Shown here piece after piece: positions 35,599-44,331 of a stretch of 64,000 nucleotides of DNA. Positions within the stretch are counted from its first letter, which is position 1, and every line of letters begins with the position of its first letter. The position numbers were made by a program, and so were the translations under genes. Where the stretch lies: the NCBI GenBank assembly GCA_018823835.1, contig JAHJHT010000002.1, forward strand, positions 1 through 64,000. Direction: 5' to 3'. The stretch is from Alphaproteobacteria bacterium. Its GTDB lineage: Bacteria > Pseudomonadota > Alphaproteobacteria > Rhizobiales > Rhizobiaceae. The notes beneath the pieces are model-generated. The model saw nothing but the letters and a program-made list of their open reading frames with translations, had not been told where the DNA came from and did not search any database.

Positions 35599-36621
35599 AT
35601 GAAAGCGATACTCGACGAACGCCAGCGCGCGCATGACCCGAAGATGTTCATGGCCAACGGGACGATGTCGCCGAACCCCGAGCAGCCGCGCCGGATCGAG
35701 GTGCTGTCGGAGGCAGCGAAGGCCGCGGGCTGCAGCTTCGAGACCCCGACCGACCACGGGCTCGGCCCGATCGCGGCACTGCATTCGCCCGAGTACCTCG
35801 TCTTCCTCGAGACGATACACACGCGCTGGAGCCGCATCGAGGGTGCTTCCGACGAGGTGATCCCCAACATCCATCCGGACAGCCGCACCGCCTGCTATCC
35901 CCGCTCTGCGGTCGGACAGGCCGGCTTCCACCAGGCCGACACGTCCTGCCCGATCGCCGCAGGCACCTGGACCTCGGCCTACTGGTCGGCGCAGACGGCG
36001 CTCTCTGCGGCTGACGCCGTCCTCGCGGGCGAGCGATCGGTATATGCGCTGTCGCGGCCGCCGGGCCACCACGCCTTTGCCGACCTCGCCGGCGGTTTCT
36101 GCTTTCTCAACAATTCGGGCATTGCCGCCGAGGCGCTGCTGAAGGCGGGACTGCGCCCGGCGATCCTCGATGTCGACGTGCATCACGGCAACGGAACGCA
36201 GGGCATCTTCTACCAGCGCCGCGACGTGCTGACCGTATCGCTCCATGCCGACCCGGCGCGCTTCTACCCCTTCTTCTGGGGTCATGCCGAGGAACGCGGC
36301 GCCGGCGAAGGGCTGGGCTACAATCTCAACCTGCCGCTGCCGCGCGGCACCAACGATGCCGACTACCTGACGGCCCTCGACACCGCGCTTGCCCGCGTGC
36401 GCGCCTTCGGTGCCGATGTCGTCGTCGTGGCGCTCGGCCTCGACGCGCATGAGAACGATCCGTTCAAGGGGTTCCGCGTGACCACGCCGGGCTTTGCCCG
36501 CATCGCAGCGGCGATTGCCGGGCTCGGCCTGCCCGCCGTCATCGTTCAGGAGGGCGGCTACCTGCAGGACGACCTCGGGCCGAACCTCACCAGCTTCCTT
36601 TCCGGGTACCAGGACGCATGA
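35599..36621 (+). CDS. Acetylpolyamine amidohydrolase-like deacetylase (histone deacetylase fold)
   Basis: 340 residues. Zinc ligands are Asp and His in LDVDVHHGNGTQ and Asp in LGLDAHENDP; the catalytic His pair is in PPGHHAF. The early loop GTMSPNPEQPRRIEVL is typical of bacterial acetylpolyamine amidohydrolases (ApaH/AphA type), which remove acetyl groups from acetylputrescine or acetylspermidine. This would free the amine for the class III aminotransferase. The stop overlaps the next start as ATGA. Confidence 0.88.
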   Translation: MKAILDERQRAHDPKMFMANGTMSPNPEQPRRIEVLSEAAKAAGCSFETPTDHGLGPIAALHSPEYLVFLETIHTRWSRIEGASDEVIPNIHPDSRTACYPRSAVGQAGFHQADTSCPIAAGTWTSAYWSAQTALSAADAVLAGERSVYALSRPPGHHAFADLAGGFCFLNNSGIAAEALLKAGLRPAILDVDVHHGNGTQGIFYQRRDVLTVSLHADPARFYPFFWGHAEERGAGEGLGYNLNLPLPRGTNDADYLTALDTALARVRAFGADVVVVALGLDAHENDPFKGFRVTTPGFARIAAAIAGLGLPAVIVQEGGYLQDDLGPNLTSFLSGYQDA

Positions 36622-37745
36622 CGACAAGAAGCAGCGACATCCTCGTCATCGGCGGCGGCATGGCGGGGATAAGTGCGGCCGCACTCATGGCAGCCGACGC
36701 CTCGGTGACGGTGCTCGAGGCCGAGGCCAATGTCGGCCATCATTCGACCGGCCGCTCGGCGGCGATCTTCATCCGCAATTACGGCAGCCCTGTGCTGCGC
36801 AAGCTGAACGCCGCGTCGGCGCCCTTCTTGAGCGCACCGGACGGGGTGTCGGATTCCAGCCTGCTGTCGCCGCGCGGCGAAATGCTGGTGGCCGCGCCCG
36901 ACGAACTCGAGGCGCTGGCGGGCTATCTCGAGGGCAGCACCGGCATCGAACAGCTTACACCGGACCAGGCGGTCGAACTGGTGCCGATCCTGCGCCGCGA
37001 CCGGCTGGCCGCTGCGGCGATCGAGTGGGACGCGCAGGACATCGACGTCGATCGCATGCTGCAGGGCTTTTTGCGCCTGCTGCGCAAGCGCGGCGGCGAG
37101 GTGGTGAACGGCGCGCGTACCGGAGCGCTGACGCGGGCGAACGGGGTCTGGACCGCGACGACGGACAAGGGCGCGTACTCGGCGCCTATCGTGGTCAACG
37201 CGGCGGGCGGCTGGGCCGACAAGCTGGCTGCACTCGCCGACGCGCCGCAGGTGGGTCTGCGGCCGTTGCGCCGCTCGGCCGCACTGCTGCCGGCGCCCGA
37301 TGGACACGACGTGACGCGTTGGCCGCTTTTCGCCAGCGCATCGGAGCGCTGGTACGCCAAGCCCGAAGCGGGTCTGCTGATGGTGTCGCCCTGCGACGAG
37401 GACCCGGTCGAGCCGCACGACGTGTGGGCCGACGACATGGTGCTGGCCGAGGGGCTCGACCGTTACGAACAGGCGGTGACGGTGCCGGTGACGCACGTGC
37501 TGAAGAACTGGGCCGGCATGCGCAGCTTCGTCGCCGACCGCAACCCGGTGGTCGGCTTCGCGCCCGGCGCGCAAGGCTTCTTCTGGCTGGCCGGCCAGGG
37601 CGGTTACGGCATCCAGGCCTCGCCGGCGCTGGCGCGGCTTGCCGCCGACCTCTGCCTCGGGCGAACGCCCGATCTGCCGGCGGAAACGGTGGCGGCGCTC
37701 GATCCCGGGCGGGAGATCAAGGCCAAAGCAGTCGCCAACGCCTAG
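36618..37745 (+). CDS. FAD-dependent amine/D-amino acid oxidoreductase (DAO family)
   Basis: 375 residues. The Rossmann FAD motif VIGGGMAGISAA is at residues 10-21, followed by a Glu at the end of beta-2 (VLEAEANVGHHSTGRS). The C-terminal part AGMRSFVADRNPVVGF and WLAGQGGYGIQASPA is the usual FAD-contact region of glycine oxidase/DadA-like enzymes. It would oxidise an amine or amino acid produced in the pathway. ATGA overlap with the deacetylase gene shows operon membership; last gene of the operon. Confidence 0.87.
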   Translation: MTTRSSDILVIGGGMAGISAAALMAADASVTVLEAEANVGHHSTGRSAAIFIRNYGSPVLRKLNAASAPFLSAPDGVSDSSLLSPRGEMLVAAPDELEALAGYLEGSTGIEQLTPDQAVELVPILRRDRLAAAAIEWDAQDIDVDRMLQGFLRLLRKRGGEVVNGARTGALTRANGVWTATTDKGAYSAPIVVNAAGGWADKLAALADAPQVGLRPLRRSAALLPAPDGHDVTRWPLFASASERWYAKPEAGLLMVSPCDEDPVEPHDVWADDMVLAEGLDRYEQAVTVPVTHVLKNWAGMRSFVADRNPVVGFAPGAQGFFWLAGQGGYGIQASPALARLAADLCLGRTPDLPAETVAALDPGREIKAKAVANA

Positions 37746-37856
37746 CGAGATCGGAAGCCGGCCGATACGGCACCGGCATTTGACGCGCCGGCGCAGCTTG
37801 CTAGAAGCGGAGGCGGGAGCCGGTCATCGCGGCTTTGGCAAACCGCTGAGGCTAGC

Positions 37857-40622
37857 TTGTTGAAGAATGTCCTCTACCCGCTCGTCGCCGCACTTGGCGT
37901 CATTGGCCTGGTCTGCCTGCTCGGCCCCTGGTGGTCGGTCTACGAGTTCAATTCCGATGAAGGCCTCAACCTGCAGAAGGGGCTGCTCGTCGCGCAGGGT
38001 TACAGCCTCTACAGCGAAATCTGGAGCGATCAGCCGCCGGTGCTGACCTACGTGCTGGCTGCGGTGCAAAGCCTGTTTCCGTTTTCCGTCACCGCCGCCC
38101 GCGCCACGATCCTGGCTTTCGGCGCCCTCATGGCGGCGAGCCTGTTCCGCACGGTGGCACGCTTCGAGGGGCTGGCGGCGGGCTGGATCGCAGTGTTGCT
38201 GCTTGCCTGCAGCAGCCTCTACCTCGAACTCAGCGTCGCCGTGCTGATCGGACTTCCGGCGGTCGCGCTGGCCATGCTGTCGGTCGATCTCGCCACCTCG
38301 GCAACGGGCAATGCAAGAGCCTACAGGGCAGCGGGCGCTGGCGTTGTGTTCGGGCTGGCGGTGCTGACCAAGATGTTCGCGCTGATGATCTTTCCTGCAC
38401 TGCTCGCCGGCCTCTGGCTTGCAGCTCGAAACGGCGCAGCGCACGACCGACGTGACGGCATCACGTCGACCGGGTGGTTCCTGCTGGCCTTTGTCGCGAC
38501 GGGGATGGCGATCCTTCTCGCCATCGCCGGGTTCGCGATCGACCAGCTGATCGGCACCCATCTGGCGGCACGTTCAGCACCGGTATTCGACAGGTTCGGC
38601 GGCTTCGCGAAGGTGATCGAAATCCTGAGCGAAGGCAGCTCGGTTGCCTTCTACTTCACCGTCCTGTTCGGCATAGCAGCATTCTGCAGACGCCCGGGAA
38701 GCATGCTTCTCGTCCCCCTGCTCTGGCTTGTCGCCGGCCTGCTGGTGCTCGGCTTTCACAGGCCGCTGTGGCAGCACCATCTGCTCATCCTCGTGCCCCC
38801 GCTCTGCTGGCTGGGTGGAGTCGGCTTCAAGAGCCTCTTCGTCCCGGCCGAGCGCCTCGGCATCACCAACAGGGTCGCCGAGCATCGCAACCGGCGCGTC
38901 AGGCTGGCGGGGCGACTGCTCATCCTCGCGCTGGCTCCCGGCCTGACGATCCTGGCCTATCACAATCTGAAGGATGCCCGCAGGACACTGAACAAGGCGC
39001 CGAGATTCGACGAGGAACTGGCGCGAACGACCCTCGCGCTGCTCGGCGACCAGTCGGGATACCTGATAACCGACAAGCCTATCGACGCCTTTCGCTTCGG
39101 CAAGGCCGTGCCACCAAACCTGGCGGTCTGGTCGGCAAAGCGTGTGATTAACGGCAGCATCGGAGAGGATGAGATCGTGCTCGAGGTAAAGGCGCGGCCC
39201 ACCAGCCAGGTGATGCTGCGCCGCCATGCCCATGGCGACGGCCTGTTGCAGCGGATTGCAGGCCACGCGACGCGAATCCCGGTCGCCACGGATCGCTATT
39301 CGGGCGTCGAGACGGACTTCTTCGCGCGGGATCCGGAAATGCGGCCGCTGGCACGCCAGCTGCTCGACCAGTTGCCCGCGGTGACGGCAGGAAGCCTGGG
39401 TGGTGTCGACGGCGTCAACCCCGGTGAACGGCTGGACCGGCCGCAATCGACAGCCCCCCTTCCCGCGCGGTCGGTGATTGCCAGGCCGCCTGGATCCGCG
39501 CAGGAACTGGGCTCCTGCCTGCTGGCAGCCTCGCGCATCACGCGCGATCCGCGACTGATGCTGGAGGCCGCCGGGGTTGGACGAGCCCTCGCCTGCGTCC
39601 AGACGGCGAACGGAGGTTGGAGGCATGTTGCGCCGTCATCCCGGCACTGCGCGGCCAGGAATTTCCCGGCAACGGTAGAGGGTGGCGAAACGCTTGACGA
39701 CGGCACGGTGCCGGCCGCGCTCTACTTCCTGTTCGACCTCTCGGACCGGTTCGCCGAACTCTCGATCGAACCGCCGGCCTGGCTCGGTCGGACGATCGGC
39801 AGGGCGCTCGATTTCTCGGTGAACGCGCAACTCGAGAACGGAGCCTGGCCGCAGTCCTTGGTCGCGCGACCAGGCTATCACGAGTTCGCCACGCTGAACG
39901 ACGACACGACGACGGGGATGATGCGCGTCTTGATCGCGGCTCACGCGCGGCTCGGCAATGACGCCTATCTCGATGCGGCACGGCGCGGCGGCGAGTTCCT
40001 GCTGCGCGCCCAGGGCGGCGGCGGGCAGCAGGGCTTCGCCCAGCAGTACACCGCGTCGCTCGAAATCGCACCGGCACGCAAATTCGAGCCGGCTGCCTAT
40101 TCGTCGCTAGAGACCGGCTACGCGATCAACGCACTGATCGATCTCTACCGCGCAACGGGCGATGGTCGATATCTCGAAGCGGCCCAATCGGCCGCCGGCT
40201 GGCTTGAAGCGAGCCAGACCGCACCGGACGAATGGGCCCGGCTCTACGAAATCGGAAGCAACAAGCCGATCTTTGCCGACCGGAAGGGCAATGTGACCTA
40301 TGACCTTTCAGACCTGCCCGTCGCCGAGCAGACGAGCTACCGCTGGAAGGGCGGCCGCAACGTCTTCCCCGAGATCGGGCTCGCGCTCGACCGGCTCGAC
40401 CGGTTGGATCAGGGAGCGGAAAGCCTGCGCGAACTCGACGAGGAATTTGCCGCCGCGAGCCTGCTGGCGGCTACCCCCACGGCTCGCCTGCCGCTCAACC
40501 CTGCGGCAGGAACGATGACGCCCGAAACACTCGGGTCGACGCGGAAATTCGCAGAATATTGCGCCGGACTGGTCGCCCGGCAGGCCGCCAAAGGCAGTTC
40601 AACAACGACCTCTGGCGGTTGA
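37857..40622 (+). CDS. Fusion of GT39-like membrane glycosyltransferase and PL10 pectate-lyase-like domain
   Basis: 921 residues from TTG 37857 (GAGG five bases ahead; TTG 37860 is also possible). Residues 1-about 390 hold some ten membrane segments and an early acidic loop (FNSDEGLNL) plus SDQPPVLTYVLA, as in GT39/ArnT-type enzymes that use polyprenyl-phosphate sugars. From about residue 560 the protein is soluble and resembles family 10 pectate lyases: GGWRHV, then GAWPQSLV, TLNDDTTTGMM, and WARLYEIGSNKPIFADRKG followed by YDLSDL. The PL10-like part would face the periplasm. I know of no characterised protein with this order. It stands alone, transcribed toward the dcd-like gene. Confidence 0.8.
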   Translation: MLKNVLYPLVAALGVIGLVCLLGPWWSVYEFNSDEGLNLQKGLLVAQGYSLYSEIWSDQPPVLTYVLAAVQSLFPFSVTAARATILAFGALMAASLFRTVARFEGLAAGWIAVLLLACSSLYLELSVAVLIGLPAVALAMLSVDLATSATGNARAYRAAGAGVVFGLAVLTKMFALMIFPALLAGLWLAARNGAAHDRRDGITSTGWFLLAFVATGMAILLAIAGFAIDQLIGTHLAARSAPVFDRFGGFAKVIEILSEGSSVAFYFTVLFGIAAFCRRPGSMLLVPLLWLVAGLLVLGFHRPLWQHHLLILVPPLCWLGGVGFKSLFVPAERLGITNRVAEHRNRRVRLAGRLLILALAPGLTILAYHNLKDARRTLNKAPRFDEELARTTLALLGDQSGYLITDKPIDAFRFGKAVPPNLAVWSAKRVINGSIGEDEIVLEVKARPTSQVMLRRHAHGDGLLQRIAGHATRIPVATDRYSGVETDFFARDPEMRPLARQLLDQLPAVTAGSLGGVDGVNPGERLDRPQSTAPLPARSVIARPPGSAQELGSCLLAASRITRDPRLMLEAAGVGRALACVQTANGGWRHVAPSSRHCAARNFPATVEGGETLDDGTVPAALYFLFDLSDRFAELSIEPPAWLGRTIGRALDFSVNAQLENGAWPQSLVARPGYHEFATLNDDTTTGMMRVLIAAHARLGNDAYLDAARRGGEFLLRAQGGGGQQGFAQQYTASLEIAPARKFEPAAYSSLETGYAINALIDLYRATGDGRYLEAAQSAAGWLEASQTAPDEWARLYEIGSNKPIFADRKGNVTYDLSDLPVAEQTSYRWKGGRNVFPEIGLALDRLDRLDQGAESLRELDEEFAAASLLAATPTARLPLNPAAGTMTPETLGSTRKFAEYCAGLVARQAAKGSSTTTSGG

Positions 40623-40632
40623 CCGTACCGGT

Positions 40633-41724
40633 TCAGGCCGGGCGAAAATGCTTCGAGAGCTTCAGGCCCTGCGCCTGGTAGTTCGAGCCGAGATCGGTGC
40701 CGTAGAGGGCTTTCGGCCGCGACAGCATGTGCTCGTAGACGAGGCGACCGACGATCTGGCCGTGCTCCAGGATGAAAGGCACTTCGTGGCTGCGCACCTC
40801 GAGCACGGCGCGGCTGCCGGTGCCACCGGCCTGCGAATGGCCAAAGCCAGGGTCGAAGAAGCCGGCATAGTGGACGCGGAACTCGCCGACCAGCGGATCG
40901 TAAGGCGTCATCTCGGCGGCGTAGAGCGGCGGCACGTGCACCGCCTCCTGGCTGACGAGGATGTAGAACTCGTCCGGATCGAGCACCAGTTCGGCGGCGC
41001 CGTGATTGTAGAGCGGCTCCCAGAAGTCGAGCACCTCCTGGGCGGCACGCTTGTCGACATCGACGAGGCCGGTGTGGTGCTTGCCGCGGTAGCCAATCAG
41101 GCTGCCCTTGTCGCCCGACAGGTCGATGGACAGCGCGATGCCGCCGCCCGAGATGTTGGGCGGCTCGGTGGCGACCAGGGTCTCGGCGCGATGGAGCTCG
41201 CCAATCTCGGCTTCCGACAGCAGCGCATTGCCGGTGCGGAAACGGATCTGCGACAGGCGCGAGCCGGTGCGCACGACGATCGGGAAGGTGCGCGGGCTGA
41301 CCTCGAGATAGAGGGGGCCGGAATAGCCGGCCGGGATCTTGTCGAACTCCTGCCCGCGATCGGTCATGACGCGGGTGAAGATGTCGAGGCGGCCGGTCGA
41401 GCTCTTCGGATTGGCCGAGGCCGATATGCTGTCGGGAAGGTCCAGGCTCTCGAGCAGGGGCACGATATAGACGCAGCCGGTTTCAAGCACCGCGCTGTTG
41501 GTCAGGTCAATCTCGTGCAGCTTCAGCCGGTCGAGCTTGTCGGAGACATTGTGCGATGGGCCGGGCAGGAAGCTGGCACGCACGCGCCATGCCTTTTCGC
41601 CGAGCCGAAGGTCGAGGCTCGCCGGCTGGACCTGGTCGGAATCCAGCGCGCGCGGCGACTTCAGCGCCCCCGACACGAACAGCGCCTGAATTTCCTGATC
41701 TGGAAGAATGCCCGTCTGCCGCAA
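40633..41724 (-). CDS. dcd: 2'-deoxycytidine 5'-triphosphate deaminase, two-domain alphaproteobacterial type
   Basis: 363 residues from TTG 41724, chosen because CGGAG lies seven bases ahead and relatives start at RxTGILPD. An upstream in-frame ATG at 41802 would run into the metZ leader. Two dUTPase-fold halves are visible: the first with SANPKSSTGRLDIFTRV and SGPLYLEVSPRTFPI, the second with GYRGKHHTGLVDVD, DEFYILVSQEAVHVPP and GGTGSRAVLEVRSHEVPFI. Conventional Dcd is about 190 residues, so this is a doubled form common in rhizobia. It converts dCTP to dUTP for thymidylate synthesis. It is divergent from metZ. Confidence 0.88.
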   Translation of the reverse strand: MRQTGILPDQEIQALFVSGALKSPRALDSDQVQPASLDLRLGEKAWRVRASFLPGPSHNVSDKLDRLKLHEIDLTNSAVLETGCVYIVPLLESLDLPDSISASANPKSSTGRLDIFTRVMTDRGQEFDKIPAGYSGPLYLEVSPRTFPIVVRTGSRLSQIRFRTGNALLSEAEIGELHRAETLVATEPPNISGGGIALSIDLSGDKGSLIGYRGKHHTGLVDVDKRAAQEVLDFWEPLYNHGAAELVLDPDEFYILVSQEAVHVPPLYAAEMTPYDPLVGEFRVHYAGFFDPGFGHSQAGGTGSRAVLEVRSHEVPFILEHGQIVGRLVYEHMLSRPKALYGTDLGSNYQAQGLKLSKHFRPA

Positions 41725-41805
41725 GAGCCAGCTCCGTTGTCTGGCCCAGTGGTTTAGCAACCGCCAAGATTGACGCAAGCCGGGGACGGGTCTAATGGAC
41801 ATTTA

Positions 41806-41862
41806 TCCCGTGGTGATTTGGCCGGTCGGCTTGCAGCCACGTTAAACAAATCGCTAAAGGAC
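41806..41862 (+). promoter_or_regulatory. SAM-II riboswitch upstream of metZ
   Basis: The SAM-II pseudoknot elements are in order: GTGG before TGATTTG (41810-41820), CTTGCAGCCAC (41830-41840) closing the first stem, TTAAACAAATC (41842-41852) with CAAATC pairing back to GATTTG, then CTAAAGG (41854-41860). SAM-II precedes metA/metZ-type genes in alphaproteobacteria, and metZ starts about 75 bases on. Confidence 0.9.
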
Positions 41863-41886
41863 CGTCGGGGCCGAAGGCCCGTATGG

Positions 41887-41917
41887 ACCGGTTGCGATTT
41901 TTCGCCGCCGGTTTTTT
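41887..41917 (+). terminator. Intrinsic terminator in the metZ leader
   Basis: ACCGG pairs with CCGGT and GCG with CGC around an A/T-rich loop, followed directly by T6 (41912-41917). It lies between the SAM-II riboswitch and the metZ start, so SAM binding may favour premature termination. Confidence 0.7.
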
Positions 41918-41934
41918 GTATTTGGGGACAAGCC

Positions 41935-43128
41935 ATGACGACCAAGAATGAGCGCGACTGGAAGCCCGCCACACAGCTGGTTCACGCCGGAACGCTGCGC
42001 TCGCAGTTCGGCGAGACCTCCGAGGCGCTCTACCTGACGCAGGGCTATATCTACGACAGCGCCGAAGCTGCGGAAGCCCGCTTCAAGGGCGAGGAGCCCG
42101 GCTTCATCTACTCGCGCTACGCCAACCCGACGGTCGACATGTTCGAAAAGCGCATGTGCGCGCTGGAAGGCGCGGAGGATGCGCGCGCCACGGCATCCGG
42201 CATGGCGGCTGTGACGGCGGCCATCCTGTGCAGCCTGAAGGCCGGCGACCACATCGTGGCGGCGCGTGCGCTGTTCGGCTCGTGCCGCTGGGTGGTCGAG
42301 ACGCTGGCGCCGCGCTACGGCATCGCCTGCACGCTGGTCGACGGCCGCGAGATCGCCAACTGGGAAAAGGCGGTGCAGCCCAATACCAGGCTGTTCTTCC
42401 TCGAGAGCCCGACCAATCCGACGCTCGAGGTCGTCGACATCGCCGCCGTGGCGAGCCTTGCGAACTCGATCGGGGCGCGGCTGGTGGTCGACAATGTGTT
42501 CGCCACACCGCTGCAGCAGAAGCCGCTCGAACTTGGCGCGCATATCGTTGTCTATTCGGCGACCAAGCACATTGACGGCCAAGGCCGCTGCCTCGGCGGC
42601 GTGGTGCTGTCGGACAAGGAATGGATCGACAAGAACCTGCACGACTATTTCCGCCATACCGGACCCAGCCTGTCGCCGTTCAACGCCTGGACGCTGCTGA
42701 AGGGGCTGGAGACGCTGCCAGTCAGGGTGCGGCAGCAGACGGAAAATGCGGCGCGGATCGCCGATTTCCTGGCGGATCGCGCCGACATCAGCCGGGTCAT
42801 CTACCCCGGACGCGCCGATCACCCGCAGGCCGACATCGTCAAGAAGCAGATGAGCGGCGGCTCGACGCTGATCTGCCTCGACCTGAAAGGCCGCAAGAAG
42901 TCGGCCTTCGCCTTCCAGAACGCGTTGCAGATCGTGCAGATCTCCAACAATCTCGGCGATGCCAAGAGCCTGATCACGCACCCGGAAACGACGACGCACA
43001 AGAACCTGACGCCAGAGGCGCGTGCCGAGCTCGGCATCGGTCCGGGCACGCTCAGGATCTCGGTCGGGCTGGAGGACGCCGACGACCTGATCGCCGACAT
43101 CGACGCGGCGCTGGAACGAGCGAGCTAA
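41935..43128 (+). CDS. metZ: O-succinylhomoserine sulfhydrylase
   Basis: 397 residues from ATG 41935 (GGGGACA ahead). PLP-binding Lys211 is in YSATKHIDGQGR; YSRYANPTV and the phosphate-contact GMAAVTAAI are also kept, as is the C-terminal RISVGLEDADDLI. MetZ makes homocysteine from O-succinylhomoserine and sulfide in methionine synthesis. It resembles MetZ rather than cystathionine gamma-synthase in length and in the GQGR motif after the lysine. Control by the SAM-II riboswitch fits this role. A longer in-frame opening upstream is the leader read through. Confidence 0.93.
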   Translation: MTTKNERDWKPATQLVHAGTLRSQFGETSEALYLTQGYIYDSAEAAEARFKGEEPGFIYSRYANPTVDMFEKRMCALEGAEDARATASGMAAVTAAILCSLKAGDHIVAARALFGSCRWVVETLAPRYGIACTLVDGREIANWEKAVQPNTRLFFLESPTNPTLEVVDIAAVASLANSIGARLVVDNVFATPLQQKPLELGAHIVVYSATKHIDGQGRCLGGVVLSDKEWIDKNLHDYFRHTGPSLSPFNAWTLLKGLETLPVRVRQQTENAARIADFLADRADISRVIYPGRADHPQADIVKKQMSGGSTLICLDLKGRKKSAFAFQNALQIVQISNNLGDAKSLITHPETTTHKNLTPEARAELGIGPGTLRISVGLEDADDLIADIDAALERAS

Positions 43129-43134
43129 CGCTCC

Positions 43135-43740
43135 CTAGGTGAAAGTCCGCCAGGCTAGAACAATGCGCGACAGCGCCGTGTAGAGCGTCAGCGCGGCGAA
43201 GATCCAGGCAAGAATCGGGAACCAGGCCGGAAACAGGCAAAAGGCGAAGAAGACGGCGATGGTCTCCGTCGCCTCCGCCAGCCCGGTGGTGAAGAACAGT
43301 GACTTGGCGCCGCGCGCCACCGTGATCAGCTTGCGCTTCTCGGCCATCACCGCATAGGCGAGGAAGCTCGCGCCGTTGATATAGAAGGCAAAGAGCAGCG
43401 CGGCGCCCGCAAGGCCATTGGCGGCCGGATCGTATATGACAAAGCCAAGCGGAATGGCGCCGTAGACGACGAAGTCGAGCACGATGTCGAGATAGCCGCC
43501 GAGATCGGTCCGGCCATCGACCTTGGCAATGGCGCCGTCGAGGCCGTCGCCGAAGCGGCTGACGGCGATGAGCACGAGGCCGAGCCAGAAGTAACCGCCG
43601 GCAATGGCGACCGCCGCCGCGATGCCCAGAATGCAGGCCGAGATGGTGACGGCGTTGGCCGAAACGCCGGTACGGGCAACCCGTGCCGCCGTCGCATCGA
43701 GCCAGGGATCGAGGCGCCCGCGCGCCCAGCCATCAAGCAT
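43135..43740 (-). CDS. CDP-alcohol phosphatidyltransferase
   Basis: 201 residues with about five or six membrane segments. The family motif reads D-GL-D-G-AI-A-K, then eight residues, then G-YLD-IVL-D (about residues 64-88), so both metal-binding Asp pairs are present. The usual Arg after Ala is Lys here, a mild variant. The enzyme transfers a phosphatidyl or similar group from a CDP-alcohol to an acceptor. The acceptor cannot be read. It is convergent with metZ, with only six bases between stops. Confidence 0.85.
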   Translation of the reverse strand: MLDGWARGRLDPWLDATAARVARTGVSANAVTISACILGIAAAVAIAGGYFWLGLVLIAVSRFGDGLDGAIAKVDGRTDLGGYLDIVLDFVVYGAIPLGFVIYDPAANGLAGAALLFAFYINGASFLAYAVMAEKRKLITVARGAKSLFFTTGLAEATETIAVFFAFCLFPAWFPILAWIFAALTLYTALSRIVLAWRTFT

Positions 43741-43873
43741 CGGTTTCTTCCTGCCAATCGTGCCGGACAGTAGACAGCAAACGATGCTATGCGGAAATCA
43801 CAATCGAACGCTGGAATGGTTGACGCCAGGTCAGGAAGCGGGAATCTAGAGTGCCGATGCGGAGTAGCAGACC

Positions 43874-44266
43874 ATGTACAGCGCCATGACGCGCAACATC
43901 ACCGTGACGGTCAAGCCGTTCTACATGGCCGACCGGTCAGATCCCGACGAGAGCCGCTACGTGTGGGGTTACCGGGTGACGATAGACAACCAGTCTGACG
44001 ACACGGTGAAGCTGCTGTCGCGCTACTGGCACATCACCGACGGGGCCGGAAAGGTCGAGGAGGTGCGCGGCGCCGGGGTTGTCGGCGAACAGCCGCAGCT
44101 CGATCCGGGCGACAGCTACCAGTACACGTCAGGCTGCCCGCTATCCACACCGTCGGGCTTCATGGTCGGCCGCTACACGATGCGCAATGCGCATGGCGAA
44201 CAGTTCGACATCGCCATTCCGGCCTTCTCGCTCGACCTGCCCGGCAAGCCGCGCGTGGTGAACTGA
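43874..44266 (+). CDS. apaG: ApaG domain protein
   Basis: 130 residues, full length. The fibronectin-like ApaG fold is shown by [39 protein letters not shown], and the [13 protein letters not shown] and GRYTMRN segments. ApaG is linked to cobalt/magnesium handling and diadenosine tetraphosphate metabolism in enterobacteria; its molecular role is not settled. The metZ-apaG-hslO order is common in rhizobia. Confidence 0.92.
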   Translation: MYSAMTRNITVTVKPFYMADRSDPDESRYVWGYRVTIDNQSDDTVKLLSRYWHITDGAGKVEEVRGAGVVGEQPQLDPGDSYQYTSGCPLSTPSGFMVGRYTMRNAHGEQFDIAIPAFSLDLPGKPRVVN

Positions 44267-44331
44267 CCGGAAACACGGACACCCGCCGTGCGGCCATGCC
44301 CCTCTCCCTGGCGGCGAGAGGCTTGGCGGCA

